NCBI GenBank assembly: GCA_037443785.1
Contig: JBBINR010000005.1
Coordinates: 62,001 to 126,000 of the forward strand
Direction of reading: 5' to 3'
DNA: 64,000 nucleotides
Source: JAQUOA01 sp037443785
GTDB taxonomy: Bacteria > Bacteroidota > Ignavibacteria > UBA10030 > UBA8401
This document shows positions 27,701 to 36,067 of this stretch, one piece after another; position 1 is the stretch's first letter, and each line of letters begins with the position of its first letter. The notes beneath the pieces were generated by a model that did not search any database, was not told where the DNA came from, and was given only the letters and a program-made list of their open reading frames with translations. The position numbers and the translations under genes were made by a program.

Positions 27701-28290
27701 ATGAGTATAAGACGGAAAAAGAACGTCTCGAATTTATTTCAACGCAGCGCGATGATCTTATCGAATCGGAAAAGACATTGGTGCAGACGATCGAAGAAAT
27801 AAACGCGACCGCTCAACGCGAGTTTCTCTCAACATTTGAAAAAATTCGTGAATATTTTATTTCGACGTTCAAAGGCCTCTTTGATGAAGGGGATGAATGC
27901 GATCTTCAATTGGAAAAAGATGTCGATCCTCTTGAAGCACGGATTGAGATAACGGCAAAACCGCGCGGCAAGCGCCCAACATCAATTGACCTTCTTTCTG
28001 GAGGGGAAAAAACTTTAACGGCGATTGCATTGCTGTTTGCTATTTATCTTGTAAAGCCGTCGCCGTTTTGTATTCTCGACGAAGTTGATGCGCCGCTTGA
28101 TGATTCGAATATTGATCGGTTTGCACGCATCCTGCGAAAATTCAGCGACAACACGCAATTTATTGTGGTTACTCACAATAAGCGAACAATGGAAGCGGCA
28201 AATGCAATGTACGGCGTAACAATGGAAGAGCAAGGGGTTTCCAAATTGGTATCCGTTCGGTTTAACGAAAGCAAGGTCCGCACGAATTGA
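24739..28290 (+). CDS. smc: Chromosome segregation ATPase SMC
   Basis: Full-length SMC of 1183 residues. Walker A GPNGCGKT lies at 31-38, followed by DAIRWALGEQ. Long coiled coils flank a hinge at about 500-660, and the C-terminal head has the ABC signature LSGGEKTLTA near 1085 and Walker B FCILDEVDAPLDD near 1112. SMC dimers with ScpA and ScpB load near the origin and compact and resolve chromosomes; ScpAB are not here. Its stop overlaps the TTG start of the next gene (TTGA), so expression is coupled to that of a HAD phosphatase. Confidence 0.97.
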   Translation: MYLSKLEVVGFKSFANKVNLSFDSGITAIVGPNGCGKTNVVDAIRWALGEQKPSRLRSDKMEDVIFNGTKNRKPVGMADVSLTIENTKGILPSEYKEVVITRRVYRSGESEYYLNKTLCRLKDIKDLFMDTGMGSDAYSVIELKMIETILSDKADERRRLFEEAAGVTKYKVRRKETFTKLANVQQDLTRVNDIVKEVQKAVNSLERQANKAEQFNHLSQDLRTKEIVLLEREYAEIIHSIEPLRLKLSTAVDEKKKITDELSSEETLLDDLRNELADLEEKLNEVQVELNEHQQKINLSQQARVKANERTISLNEAVDRFEKEKVELQEQRAELSSRTEVLKKSVEEIHLRVKEATTTYNDKKEELDKFTFQLDEKKNDVKTRQEEVIALLHQISSKRNEYERAKARLENINGRLEYSGEETSGYREDIEKNRMLVSELTAHDKDLRRRHAESEIRALDAEKAKSLLRTEIEAAKNEEFQLRSTIDRRRSRLDFLKGLVESHEGFSEGAKYLMTSAEWKDVLLNSVADSMTTDSNYRIAVESALGEFANYIVVNTIDEAHRGVEALKNNNHGRATFICLELIPAMSSSRSPMNERGVIDWARNVITCDAKYSSLCDFLFDNTLIVEDVHTAKKLVVKNPAMRCVTLDGELVTGSGVLRGGSNRAEDGGIVGKKQQIEELAAEVSGLEKQSNELKSEIAEKENDFTSRDLKPLFDEAKNLEQQMTTIEMRIAQVAYEMKRMEENVQRNDADSARLHEEAKVLTDELKTLQPEIEGLEKKKSSSEQQSGAAASELETMEVMWNEFSKIATDAQLEMMRLENEEKNSALELEYTTATINNINNTFAQRNSDIEQAKQEMVRLDEQLLSNESELKDLDEQLKEIVEHKRIAQSEFNSKRNHTHEIELKLKDARRLHDSSMSLSHELEMKISEMTMKSQNLVGRAKEEFEYELALKEFPADEEFNLEDAREEVKTIKDKIRSLGAVNFAAFDEYKTEKERLEFISTQRDDLIESEKTLVQTIEEINATAQREFLSTFEKIREYFISTFKGLFDEGDECDLQLEKDVDPLEARIEITAKPRGKRPTSIDLLSGGEKTLTAIALLFAIYLVKPSPFCILDEVDAPLDDSNIDRFARILRKFSDNTQFIVVTHNKRTMEAANAMYGVTMEEQGVSKLVSVRFNESKVRTN

Positions 28291-29012
28291 AGAATGATCT
28301 TTCTTATATCGTCTTCACCGATTTTGACGGGACAATTTCTGTCAACGATATCGGCGACGCAATGTTTGAACACTTTGGGAGCAAAGAAGAGTGCTGCAGT
28401 GTCTTTGATTTGTATCGTAGCGGAGTAATCACTGCCCGTGAATGCTGGAAAAGAGGCTGTGCGACTGTTCCGTCAATCACCGAAAGCGAAATCATATCGT
28501 TCGCGTTGGAACATGCAATTGATCATTGGTTTCACGATTTCGTTTCATATTGCTCCGGAGCGGGAATCCGCGTTGTCATCGTGAGCGATGGATTTGATTC
28601 GTACATCAAGCCTGTTTTGAAACGGGAAGGATTGGAATGGTTGCCTCGTTTTACAAATATGCTGCAATTCAATTCCGATGGATCGATGGAGCCGGTATTT
28701 CCGCACACCGATGCGACATGTGACCGATGTGCGAATTGCAAACGGAATCATGTGTTGACCAATTCAAGCGATAATCATGTTATCGTGTATGTCGGTGATG
28801 GTTATTCAGACCGCTGTCCCGCGGGGTTTGCCGATATTGTGTTTGCAAAAAATTCGCTGGTGAATTTCTGCGAAGCAAATAATATCACGTTTCACCGATT
28901 TGAAACATTTGGCGACGTGTTGAAGAAATTCCGTTCGATTGTCGAGAACGGAAAACCACGCAAGCGCAGAACTGCTGAGCTTGCTCGTAAAGAAATTTTT
29001 ATGATGGAGTAA
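28287..29012 (+). CDS. HAD-superfamily phosphatase, MtnX/SerB-like
   Basis: A 241-residue HAD hydrolase. Motif I is TDFDGTIS with the nucleophile Asp12 and acid Asp14, motif II lies in VVIVSDGFD, and motif IV is VYVGDGYSDRC. The overall pattern resembles MtnX (2-hydroxy-3-keto-5-methylthiopentenyl-1-phosphate phosphatase) and phosphoserine phosphatase, which belong to the same subgroup. A CDRCANCKR cluster in the middle could bind a metal, an unusual touch. The start is TTG overlapping the smc stop. No methionine-salvage genes lie nearby, so I do not choose a substrate; with serA upstream in the window a phosphoserine phosphatase role is possible. Confidence 0.8.
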   Translation: MKNDLSYIVFTDFDGTISVNDIGDAMFEHFGSKEECCSVFDLYRSGVITARECWKRGCATVPSITESEIISFALEHAIDHWFHDFVSYCSGAGIRVVIVSDGFDSYIKPVLKREGLEWLPRFTNMLQFNSDGSMEPVFPHTDATCDRCANCKRNHVLTNSSDNHVIVYVGDGYSDRCPAGFADIVFAKNSLVNFCEANNITFHRFETFGDVLKKFRSIVENGKPRKRRTAELARKEIFMME

Positions 29013-29016
29013 TCCC

Positions 29017-29595
29017 TTGGACATTCGATTAAAAGTTTTTGAAATGCGCAGCTTTACGCCAATTCCGTTTATTATCGTGATGATATTGTTTGCCGCACCT
29101 ACTATTGAATCATTGGCGGTAGGATTTGCCATTGCCATGCTTGGTGAGTCACTTCGTTTCTGGGGAGTTTCAATCTGCGGAAGCGAAACTCGAACAACGG
29201 GAGCAGTTGGTGCAACCAATCTTATTACCGACGGTCCGTTTGGCCATGTGCGAAATCCGTTATATGTTGGCAACATCATGATCTATGTTGGAATCGGCAT
29301 TATGTCGAACGCGCTGTTTCCGCATCTTCAGGTCATTGCATTATTGTTTTTCATCGTTCAATATCAGTTGATTGTTTCACGGGAAGAAGAGCATTTGCAG
29401 AGTGCGTTCGGTGATGAGTACAAGCACTATCTTGAAAATGTACCGAGATTTTTCCCGCGGTTGATTCGATATAAGGGCGAGCATTCTTTTCATCGTTCAC
29501 CCGATTTTAGACGAGGCCTGCGTTCGGAAACGAGAACACTGCAGGCATTTACTATTGTCGTTATTCTGATTCTTATTCGATTCTTTGCAGGATGA
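29017..29595 (+). CDS. ICMT/PEMT-like integral membrane methyltransferase
   Basis: The 192-residue protein has several hydrophobic helices and the C-terminal signature of the isoprenylcysteine carboxyl methyltransferase / phospholipid methyltransferase group: GPFGHVRNPLYVGNI, then REEEHLQSAFGDEYKHYLEN and VPRFFP. Such enzymes use S-adenosylmethionine in the inner membrane to methylate lipids or lipid-linked acceptors. The start is TTG 29017, supported by GGAG seven bases upstream. The last 40 residues form an extra hydrophobic helix. Its place before lpxB suggests a lipid acceptor, but the substrate is unknown. Confidence 0.8.
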   Translation: MDIRLKVFEMRSFTPIPFIIVMILFAAPTIESLAVGFAIAMLGESLRFWGVSICGSETRTTGAVGATNLITDGPFGHVRNPLYVGNIMIYVGIGIMSNALFPHLQVIALLFFIVQYQLIVSREEEHLQSAFGDEYKHYLENVPRFFPRLIRYKGEHSFHRSPDFRRGLRSETRTLQAFTIVVILILIRFFAG

Positions 29596-29596
29596 T

Positions 29597-30715
29597 ATGA
29601 TTCAACGAGTGATGATGATAGCCGGCGAATCCTCCGGTGACGCGCATGGTGCAGAGGTGATTCGTGAATTGAAAATGCGTCAACCGAATATCGATGTCTA
29701 TGGAGTCGGCGGCGACAAGATGAAACAGGAAGGGATGAGAATTCTTTTTCACGTACGTGAAATGTCGTTTATGGGATTTGTGGAAGTTGTAAAACATCTT
29801 CCGTTAATCCGGAGAGTTGAACGGCAATTAGAAAAAGAACTGCAAACAAATCGGCCTGATAGTGTTGTGTTTATCGATTATCCCGGATTTAATTTACGAT
29901 TTGCCCGCGCCGTAAAGAAGTATAACATCAAGATGTTGTATTACATCAGCCCGCAAGTATGGGCTTGGAAAAAAGGGCGCGTTAAAAAAATAAAATTGTT
30001 GATTGATAAGATGCTTGTGGTATTTCCGTTTGAAGTTCCGATCTATGAACACGAACGCGTACCGGTGGAATTTGTCGGTCATCCCATTGTTGAAGAAATG
30101 CAGCACGTTCAATCACGTGAAGATTTTTTGGCATTGAATACGCTTGATTCGGCAAAGAAATTTATCGCCGTGATCCCGGGAAGTAGGAAACAGGAAATAG
30201 AAAATCTTTTTTCTGTAATGGTGCAGTCGGCGATCAATATTGCCGGAAACGAACGGGAAGTCGTTGTGGCGGTAGCGCCGGATCTTTCGATTGAATTGTA
30301 TCGGCGGTACGTTCCATATGGTGCGAATGTGCGACTGATTCAACATGCGACTCATGAAATTATGAGATATGCGGAATTTGCTTTTGTGACATCGGGGACG
30401 GCAACGTTGGAAACGGCGTGCAGCGAAACGCCAATGGTTGTTGTGTATAAAACATCGACAATGACATATTGGATTGCCCGCCTTGTGGTGAAGATAAAAA
30501 ATATTGCCTTGGTGAATATTGTTGCGGAGAAAACAATCGTGCCCGAAGTTATTCAACATGAAGCGACTGTTGAACGATTAACACGCGAAGCGACAACAAT
30601 ATTATCTTCTCCTGATCTTATGAAGACGATGAAAAACAATTTGCGCCAGGTGAAGGAGAAATTAGGGAAATCCGGTGCGTCGGTAAATGTCGCGAAAGCT
30701 ATTCTTGCGCAATGA
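29597..30715 (+). CDS. lpxB: Lipid-A-disaccharide synthase
   Basis: A family 19 glycosyltransferase of about 372 residues. The N-terminus MIQRVMMIAGESSGDAHGAE is the family start, so I prefer ATG 29597 (AGGA just upstream) over TTG 29585, which overlaps the preceding gene. YYISPQVWAWKKGRVKKI and the C-terminal TSGTATLETA are LpxB hallmarks. It condenses UDP-diacylglucosamine with lipid X to form the lipid A disaccharide at the inner membrane. Presence of lpxB and lpxK shows that the organism makes lipopolysaccharide. It overlaps the next gene by ATGA. Confidence 0.96.
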   Translation: MIQRVMMIAGESSGDAHGAEVIRELKMRQPNIDVYGVGGDKMKQEGMRILFHVREMSFMGFVEVVKHLPLIRRVERQLEKELQTNRPDSVVFIDYPGFNLRFARAVKKYNIKMLYYISPQVWAWKKGRVKKIKLLIDKMLVVFPFEVPIYEHERVPVEFVGHPIVEEMQHVQSREDFLALNTLDSAKKFIAVIPGSRKQEIENLFSVMVQSAINIAGNEREVVVAVAPDLSIELYRRYVPYGANVRLIQHATHEIMRYAEFAFVTSGTATLETACSETPMVVVYKTSTMTYWIARLVVKIKNIALVNIVAEKTIVPEVIQHEATVERLTREATTILSSPDLMKTMKNNLRQVKEKLGKSGASVNVAKAILAQ

Positions 30716-31365
30716 AAAACCGGTTAATTCTTTTTTTACTTCGTGTAGTGTTATGGCGGATAGTTTGGTTGTGGTGTTTTACATTGCGAATAACAAAAAT
30801 TGGCGCGGAAGCGTTTGAATCGGCCGGATCATCAAATATGAAATATGTCGCGGCATTTTGGCACGGATCAATGCTTGTGGGTTGGTTTATGAATCGTCCG
30901 AGGGGAAAGGGAAAAATTTCAGCTTTAGTCAGTCAGAGCAAAGACGGTGAATATCTTTCTCATGTTCTTCAACCGTGGGGATATACGATGATTCGAGGTT
31001 CGTCCCATATTGGCGGGAAAGAAGCGATGCAGTTAATGACAGACTCCGTAAAGAACGGAAACAGTTTATGCATCACTCCGGATGGGCCAAGAGGTCCGCG
31101 CCATGAAATGAAAATGGGTGCTATTCGAGTTGCACAAAAAACCGGAGTTCCTTTGTTCCTTTGTGGAGTCGGAATGAAACGGAAAAAACAATTGAAGAGC
31201 TGGGACAAATTTGAAATCCCGTTTCCTTTTTCGTCTGTCGCAATATGTTACAGTGAACCGATTGCTGTTCCTGAAAATTATTCCGGCGATTCTCTGGATG
31301 CATTTAAGGTGGAGATAGAAAAACGGCTGTGCGAGTTGCAGCAAAAAGCGGAGTCAATGCTGTGA
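30712..31365 (+). CDS. DUF374 lysophospholipid-acyltransferase-like protein
   Basis: A 217-residue protein of the DUF374 group in the LPLAT superfamily. The acyltransferase motif appears as AAFWHGSM (the family form of HX4D is altered), followed by SQSKDGEYLSHVL and TPDGPRGPRHEM, strong family markers. A hydrophobic N-terminal helix suggests membrane attachment. It is wedged between lpxB and lpxK with overlaps on both sides, so a lipid A acyltransferase role, perhaps in place of LpxL/LpxM, is likely but not shown. Confidence 0.85.
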   Translation: MKNRLILFLLRVVLWRIVWLWCFTLRITKIGAEAFESAGSSNMKYVAAFWHGSMLVGWFMNRPRGKGKISALVSQSKDGEYLSHVLQPWGYTMIRGSSHIGGKEAMQLMTDSVKNGNSLCITPDGPRGPRHEMKMGAIRVAQKTGVPLFLCGVGMKRKKQLKSWDKFEIPFPFSSVAICYSEPIAVPENYSGDSLDAFKVEIEKRLCELQQKAESML

Positions 31366-32396
31366 AACCATTGAAATGGCTTGCTCCGTTTTCATTGATC
31401 TATGGATGTATTGTTATAATTCGGAATTGGTTCTTTGATATAGGTGTGTTAAAAGTGACGGATGTCGGTGTGCCGGTAATTTCGGTGGGCAATATTACGG
31501 CTGGTGGAACGGGAAAGACGCCGATAGTGAGTTCTGCCGCTCGCGTTTATCGTTCGCTTCATAAAAAGACGGCAATCATCAGCAGAGGATACGGAAGAAA
31601 AAGCAGCGGGACTGTAGTTGTCAGTGACGGCACAAACATCAATACTTTGATGGAAGAAACCGGTGACGAAGCATCTATGCTTGCACAGCAATGTCCCGAA
31701 ACAATTGTTATTGTTGATGAAAATCGAGTTCGCGGCGCGCGGAAGGCGATTGATGACTTCAATGTTGAAGTGATTCTTCTTGATGATGGTTTTCAACATC
31801 GATCGATACGGAGAACAAAAGATATTGTTCTTGTTGATTCGACACGATCACCGTTTGAGACAATGATGCTTCCGGCAGGATTTCGCCGTGAGCCGTTACG
31901 GAGTTTACGACGAGCAGATTGTGCTATTGTCACAAAGCTTGAGGGGATACCTGAGCGAGAGGAGATTTGGGAAAAAATTGATGGATTCGGAATTTCCAGG
32001 GGATTTACGAGTTCCGTAGAATGTACAGGATTAAAAAATATTACCAACGGCATCATGCAATCGTTGGAGATGCTTCGAGGGCATTCGGTCGTTATGTTTA
32101 GCGGAATTGCATCACCCGAAAATTTTTTGAAGTCTGTCAAATCCTTTGGATCGATAATAAAAAAAGATTTTCGTTTCCCCGACCACCATGTTTATCGTGA
32201 AAAAGAACTTGTAGAGATTATCGATGCGTATCATTCGCTGAAAGCGGACATGATTGTTACGACGGAAAAAGATATGGTTCGTCTCCAGCCCTTTTTACCG
32301 GTGTTTAAAGCTGTCCCTCTTTTTGCATTGCAAATAGAGGCAGCTATTCATCAAGATGCCGAGTGGAGAAAATTTTTAACTGAAGCGGTGCTATGA
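31362..32396 (+). CDS. lpxK: Tetraacyldisaccharide 4'-kinase
   Basis: LpxK phosphorylates the 4' position of the lipid A precursor at the inner membrane. It has an N-terminal hydrophobic helix, the P-loop GNITAGGTGKTP and the signature LLDDGFQHRSIRR. The frame is open to a GTG at 31329, but I choose GTG 31362, which overlaps the preceding stop (GTGA) and gives VKPLKWLAPFSLIYG, the usual start of LpxK; length is then 344 residues. It overlaps the next gene by ATGA. Confidence 0.93.
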   Translation: MKPLKWLAPFSLIYGCIVIIRNWFFDIGVLKVTDVGVPVISVGNITAGGTGKTPIVSSAARVYRSLHKKTAIISRGYGRKSSGTVVVSDGTNINTLMEETGDEASMLAQQCPETIVIVDENRVRGARKAIDDFNVEVILLDDGFQHRSIRRTKDIVLVDSTRSPFETMMLPAGFRREPLRSLRRADCAIVTKLEGIPEREEIWEKIDGFGISRGFTSSVECTGLKNITNGIMQSLEMLRGHSVVMFSGIASPENFLKSVKSFGSIIKKDFRFPDHHVYREKELVEIIDAYHSLKADMIVTTEKDMVRLQPFLPVFKAVPLFALQIEAAIHQDAEWRKFLTEAVL

Positions 32397-33106
32397 AAAT
32401 TGCCGTAACAGATAATGGAAATGAAGGGAAGCGCAAGTTGTATCTCGATTGGCTGAATGAGCTTCATCCTGAGGCAGAAGTTTCCGTTATATCCTATAGC
32501 ACTCATTCAGGTGACGATCTGAAAGATTTTGACGGAATATTGCTTACGGGCGGCGAAGATGTAAATGCAGAACGATCTCGCGCAATACCGAAAGAACTTG
32601 TCGGAATTCCGAATCTTGCTCGGGACGAGTTTGAATTAAAAGTGATCGACAGCGCGGTGAAACAAAATATTCCAATATTTGGAATTTGCCGTGGACTTCA
32701 GATTGCCAATGTATATTTCGGTGGAACACTTATTGCCGACTTGGAATTTTCAGGATTTAGAAAACATAAATCATCGGCAAATGAGCCTGAACATCGGCAC
32801 AAAGTCCAAACCGTTGAAAGAACCATTGTCCAAGAGTTGGGTGGAACGCAGGGTGAAATAAATTCATATCACCATCAGGCGGTAGACCGCGTAGGAAATG
32901 AACTGATAGCGTCGAGTTTTTCCGATGATCACGTCGTGGAATCATTGGAATGGAAAAATAAATCAGGTCGCTCATTTTTACTGTTAGTGCAATGGCATCC
33001 CGAGCGGATGATGGATAAAAAAAATCCGTTTGCCGTTGCTATCGGGAAACGATTTATCAATGAAATTCAAGAATCAATTACTCTTAATTTAAAACCAACG
33101 CAGTGA
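32393..33106 (+). CDS. Class I glutamine amidotransferase-like hydrolase (peptidase C26 / PuuD-like)
   Basis: A 237-residue single-domain amidotransferase-fold protein with the nucleophile Cys99 in FGICRGLQ and the His202/Glu204 pair in VQWHPE, so the triad is complete. The motif LLTGGEDVN and the HHQAV box match the gamma-glutamyl-gamma-aminobutyrate hydrolase group. It would cleave a gamma-glutamyl amide in the cytoplasm. It ends the packed run that starts at 22139, overlapping lpxK by four bases. The substrate is unknown; no putrescine genes are nearby. Confidence 0.85.
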   Translation: MKIAVTDNGNEGKRKLYLDWLNELHPEAEVSVISYSTHSGDDLKDFDGILLTGGEDVNAERSRAIPKELVGIPNLARDEFELKVIDSAVKQNIPIFGICRGLQIANVYFGGTLIADLEFSGFRKHKSSANEPEHRHKVQTVERTIVQELGGTQGEINSYHHQAVDRVGNELIASSFSDDHVVESLEWKNKSGRSFLLLVQWHPERMMDKKNPFAVAIGKRFINEIQESITLNLKPTQ

Positions 33107-33155
33107 TGCGTTAATCATCTCATAATGGGCTGATGCCCGAAAGGAATAGTGTGCA

Positions 33156-34193
33156 ATGAAACTATCCGATTATAAATATCCAGTACCGCGAAATCTTATC
33201 GCAAAAACTCCCGCAAAGCCCAGAGATCATGCGCGCCTGCTGGTAGTCAATCGTGCCGAGGAAACGCTTGAAGACAGACACTTTTACGACATCGTCGATT
33301 ATTTTGAAAAAGGCGATTCGATTATCGTCAATGAAACAAAAGTGTTTCAAGCAAGATTGATCGGGAAAAAGGAAAAGACTAACGCGAAAATTGAAGTTTT
33401 CCTTCTTCGCCAGTTAGATCGGAAGAGCAATATTTGGGATGTCATTGTTGATCCTGCACGGAAAGTGCGTATTGGCAACAAGATCTATTTTGATGACGGC
33501 AATCTCTGGTGCGAGGTTATCGACAACACAACATCACGCGGACGCACGGTGCGATTCAATTACACGGGTGATTTTTTTAAGGTGATCGATAAAATTGGTT
33601 TGACCCCGCTTCCGCATTACATCAAACGTGAACCGACACCGAAAGATAAAGAATCATATCAAACGATCTTCGCAGAGCAAGTGGGAGCCGTTGCGGCGCC
33701 GACGGCCGGTCTTCATTTCACGAAGCAGCTTGTGAACAAGCTCGAAAAGAACGGGGTGAATTTCGCTTCCGTGCTGCTGCATATCGGACTTGGAACATTT
33801 CGTGCTGTCGAAGTCGAAGATTTAACGAAACACAAAATGGATTCGGAATATTTTGAAGTGAACGAAAGCGCCGTGAAGATCGTGAATAAGTCAATCGATT
33901 CGCGAAAAAAAGTATGCGTTGTTGGAACGAGCGCGATGCGCGCTGTTGAGTCCAGTGTTACTACGGAAGGACATTTGAAAGTTCTGCGCGGCTGGACCGA
34001 TAAGTTCATTTTTCCACCGTATGATTTCAAGATCGCCGATAAGATGATTACGAATTTTCATATGCCGGAGTCGACACTGCTGATGCTTGTTTCTGCGTTT
34101 GCAGGGCACGATTTGACGATGCGCGCCTATAAACATGCGATCAAAAAGGGATATCGCTTTTATAGTTACGGCGATGCTATGCTCATTATATAG
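33156..34193 (+). CDS. queA: S-adenosylmethionine:tRNA ribosyltransferase-isomerase
   Basis: QueA (345 residues) converts 7-aminomethyl-deazaguanine in tRNA to epoxyqueuosine using the ribosyl part of S-adenosylmethionine. Family motifs present include DYKYPVPRNLIA at the N-terminus, VNETKVFQARLIGKK, AAPTAGLHFT, HIGLGTFRAVEVEDLTKHKM and NFHMPESTLLMLVSAFAG. Length is normal. It lies 49 bases after the C26 hydrolase gene and 8 before the permease gene. Confidence 0.96.
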   Translation: MKLSDYKYPVPRNLIAKTPAKPRDHARLLVVNRAEETLEDRHFYDIVDYFEKGDSIIVNETKVFQARLIGKKEKTNAKIEVFLLRQLDRKSNIWDVIVDPARKVRIGNKIYFDDGNLWCEVIDNTTSRGRTVRFNYTGDFFKVIDKIGLTPLPHYIKREPTPKDKESYQTIFAEQVGAVAAPTAGLHFTKQLVNKLEKNGVNFASVLLHIGLGTFRAVEVEDLTKHKMDSEYFEVNESAVKIVNKSIDSRKKVCVVGTSAMRAVESSVTTEGHLKVLRGWTDKFIFPPYDFKIADKMITNFHMPESTLLMLVSAFAGHDLTMRAYKHAIKKGYRFYSYGDAMLII

Positions 34194-34201
34194 ATGGATC
34201 G

Positions 34202-36067
34202 ATGACACACTTTCTTTCACTTCAATTCTTTACGACACTCGTCGTTAACCTTATCGTCTTGGCGGTGTTTGGTTATTTGTTGACCCGCAAAGATTTGCTT
34301 GCCTATTTTTCCAAAGGCAAGTGGTGGTTGACGTGGTTATCGATTGCGATCATCACGTTGATGGATGAATTAACATCTATCTTTTATGCGCCGAGCGAAG
34401 CGTTTCGATTTATCGGTTTAAACGCGATCGCATTCATTGCTATTACATCGCTGCTTATTCGTTTTGTATCGATGCGAATGGTGGAGATTGCTGAGATTCT
34501 TGAATTTCACGGCATTAAAGGGGGCGGCGTTTATTCTTTTTCTTATCTGGTGCTTGGTCCGACCGTTTCATTTATCGCCGTTGCATCCATTATTGTCGAT
34601 TATGTCTTAACGGCAAGTCTTTCAACGGTTAGTGCTGTTGAAAATGGAATGGGATTTATCCACTTAACAGCGGCAGGGAAATTTGTTTTCCAACTCGCAA
34701 TCATCTGGTTTGTGGCATTCTTGAATATTTTGGGAATTAAAGAAAACGCTAAATTTACGTTTGGAATATTTGTTGTTGCGGCAGTTGTTCTTCTCAATTT
34801 GTTGACGTCTGGAATTTTCCATCTTGGCCCGCACAACTGGAGCGCAGTAGGTCAGAGTTTTACCAATATCACACTGGATCTTGATAAAGGAAATATTTTC
34901 CAGGGATATTTCTATATCATTATTGGAATCTCGAGCTGTATTTTAGCGTACTCCGGTATTGAGTCGGTCGTTCAAACGGCAAGTTTGGTGAAATCGTGGC
35001 GCGATGTTGGTAAGGCGTATATTTTCCTTGCACTCACCACCGGTATTTTTACTCCCTTGCTCGCTGCTCTTGTTTTATCATCCGATATCAATTTTACCGC
35101 TCATGAAACTGATCTTATTACTCAGTTTGCTAAAATGGTTGGTGGAATTCCATTTGGTTACGTCGTTGGAATTCTTGCAAGTATTTTATTGATGATGGCA
35201 GTAAATACGGCGTACGTTGCTTCCTCCGAGTTAATGGAGCGAGTTGCTCATCGGTATGGATTTCACTGGATAATCAAGACCAATAAAAGACAGTCGCTGT
35301 ATCGGATTCATATCGCCAATGCAATCTTTTATACGTTCATCATTTATGTTACCGGTGGAAATCAGAAAATTCTTGCCGAGATGTATGCAATCGGACTGCT
35401 GGCAAGCTTCGCGATTAACATGGGAAGTTTGTTGATCTACAGATATTCCAAAGGAACCAAAGACAGCCGTGCATTCAATACATCACGCGTTGGTACGTTT
35501 ATAATCTTCTTAATACTCTTCAGTTGCTTTCTCTATCTCGGATATCATAAACCGTACGGAACCCTGATGTGGTCTTCCGTTACCGCTATCTTTTTATTTG
35601 TGGGGATCCGCGTTGCACAAAAAAGAGCCCCTGAAATTAAACATATCCAGCAAACCGATCAGCCGTTGAATATGATTTTTTATCTCGTAGAATCGGAAGC
35701 GGAAGAAATTCAAATTTATTTCAGGCGTCCGAAAGAGAACGCGCCGCAGATCGATGATCAATCGTCTGCCTATATTAGTTTATACCATCCGCGGCAGGGA
35801 ATCCCGGAGAAAGTCGCTCCGAATCATTTTCGGTTTGCAAGCCAGAATCAGTCGATCTATCAAGGAATGACGGAAATATTGTATGCGCTGGATTATGAAC
35901 TTCCGCATAAAAAAATTACTGTCCATCTTGGATGGCCGACATCGTCGTGGTTTGATCGGTTGTCTATTGGCGTGATGATTTTCAGCGTTATGCATTTGCC
36001 GAAATTGTTCCCCCGTTTTAATTTTGTTATTGAGTATCTTGGTAAAGAAAAATCGGCGGGACATTAA
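34202..36067 (+). CDS. APC-superfamily permease with C-terminal soluble domain
   Basis: A 621-residue inner-membrane permease. Residues about 1-475 give around 12 transmembrane helices with the amino acid/polyamine transporter pattern (ILEFHGIKGGGVYSFSYLVLGP near the start, and a broken-helix region after it). The last 145 residues (from about RAPEIKHIQQ) are hydrophilic and carry a domain of unknown type, longer than in typical APC transporters. Its stop overlaps the ispD start by one base (TAATG). The transported substrate cannot be told; amino acids are most likely by family. Confidence 0.8.
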   Translation: MTHFLSLQFFTTLVVNLIVLAVFGYLLTRKDLLAYFSKGKWWLTWLSIAIITLMDELTSIFYAPSEAFRFIGLNAIAFIAITSLLIRFVSMRMVEIAEILEFHGIKGGGVYSFSYLVLGPTVSFIAVASIIVDYVLTASLSTVSAVENGMGFIHLTAAGKFVFQLAIIWFVAFLNILGIKENAKFTFGIFVVAAVVLLNLLTSGIFHLGPHNWSAVGQSFTNITLDLDKGNIFQGYFYIIIGISSCILAYSGIESVVQTASLVKSWRDVGKAYIFLALTTGIFTPLLAALVLSSDINFTAHETDLITQFAKMVGGIPFGYVVGILASILLMMAVNTAYVASSELMERVAHRYGFHWIIKTNKRQSLYRIHIANAIFYTFIIYVTGGNQKILAEMYAIGLLASFAINMGSLLIYRYSKGTKDSRAFNTSRVGTFIIFLILFSCFLYLGYHKPYGTLMWSSVTAIFLFVGIRVAQKRAPEIKHIQQTDQPLNMIFYLVESEAEEIQIYFRRPKENAPQIDDQSSAYISLYHPRQGIPEKVAPNHFRFASQNQSIYQGMTEILYALDYELPHKKITVHLGWPTSSWFDRLSIGVMIFSVMHLPKLFPRFNFVIEYLGKEKSAGH

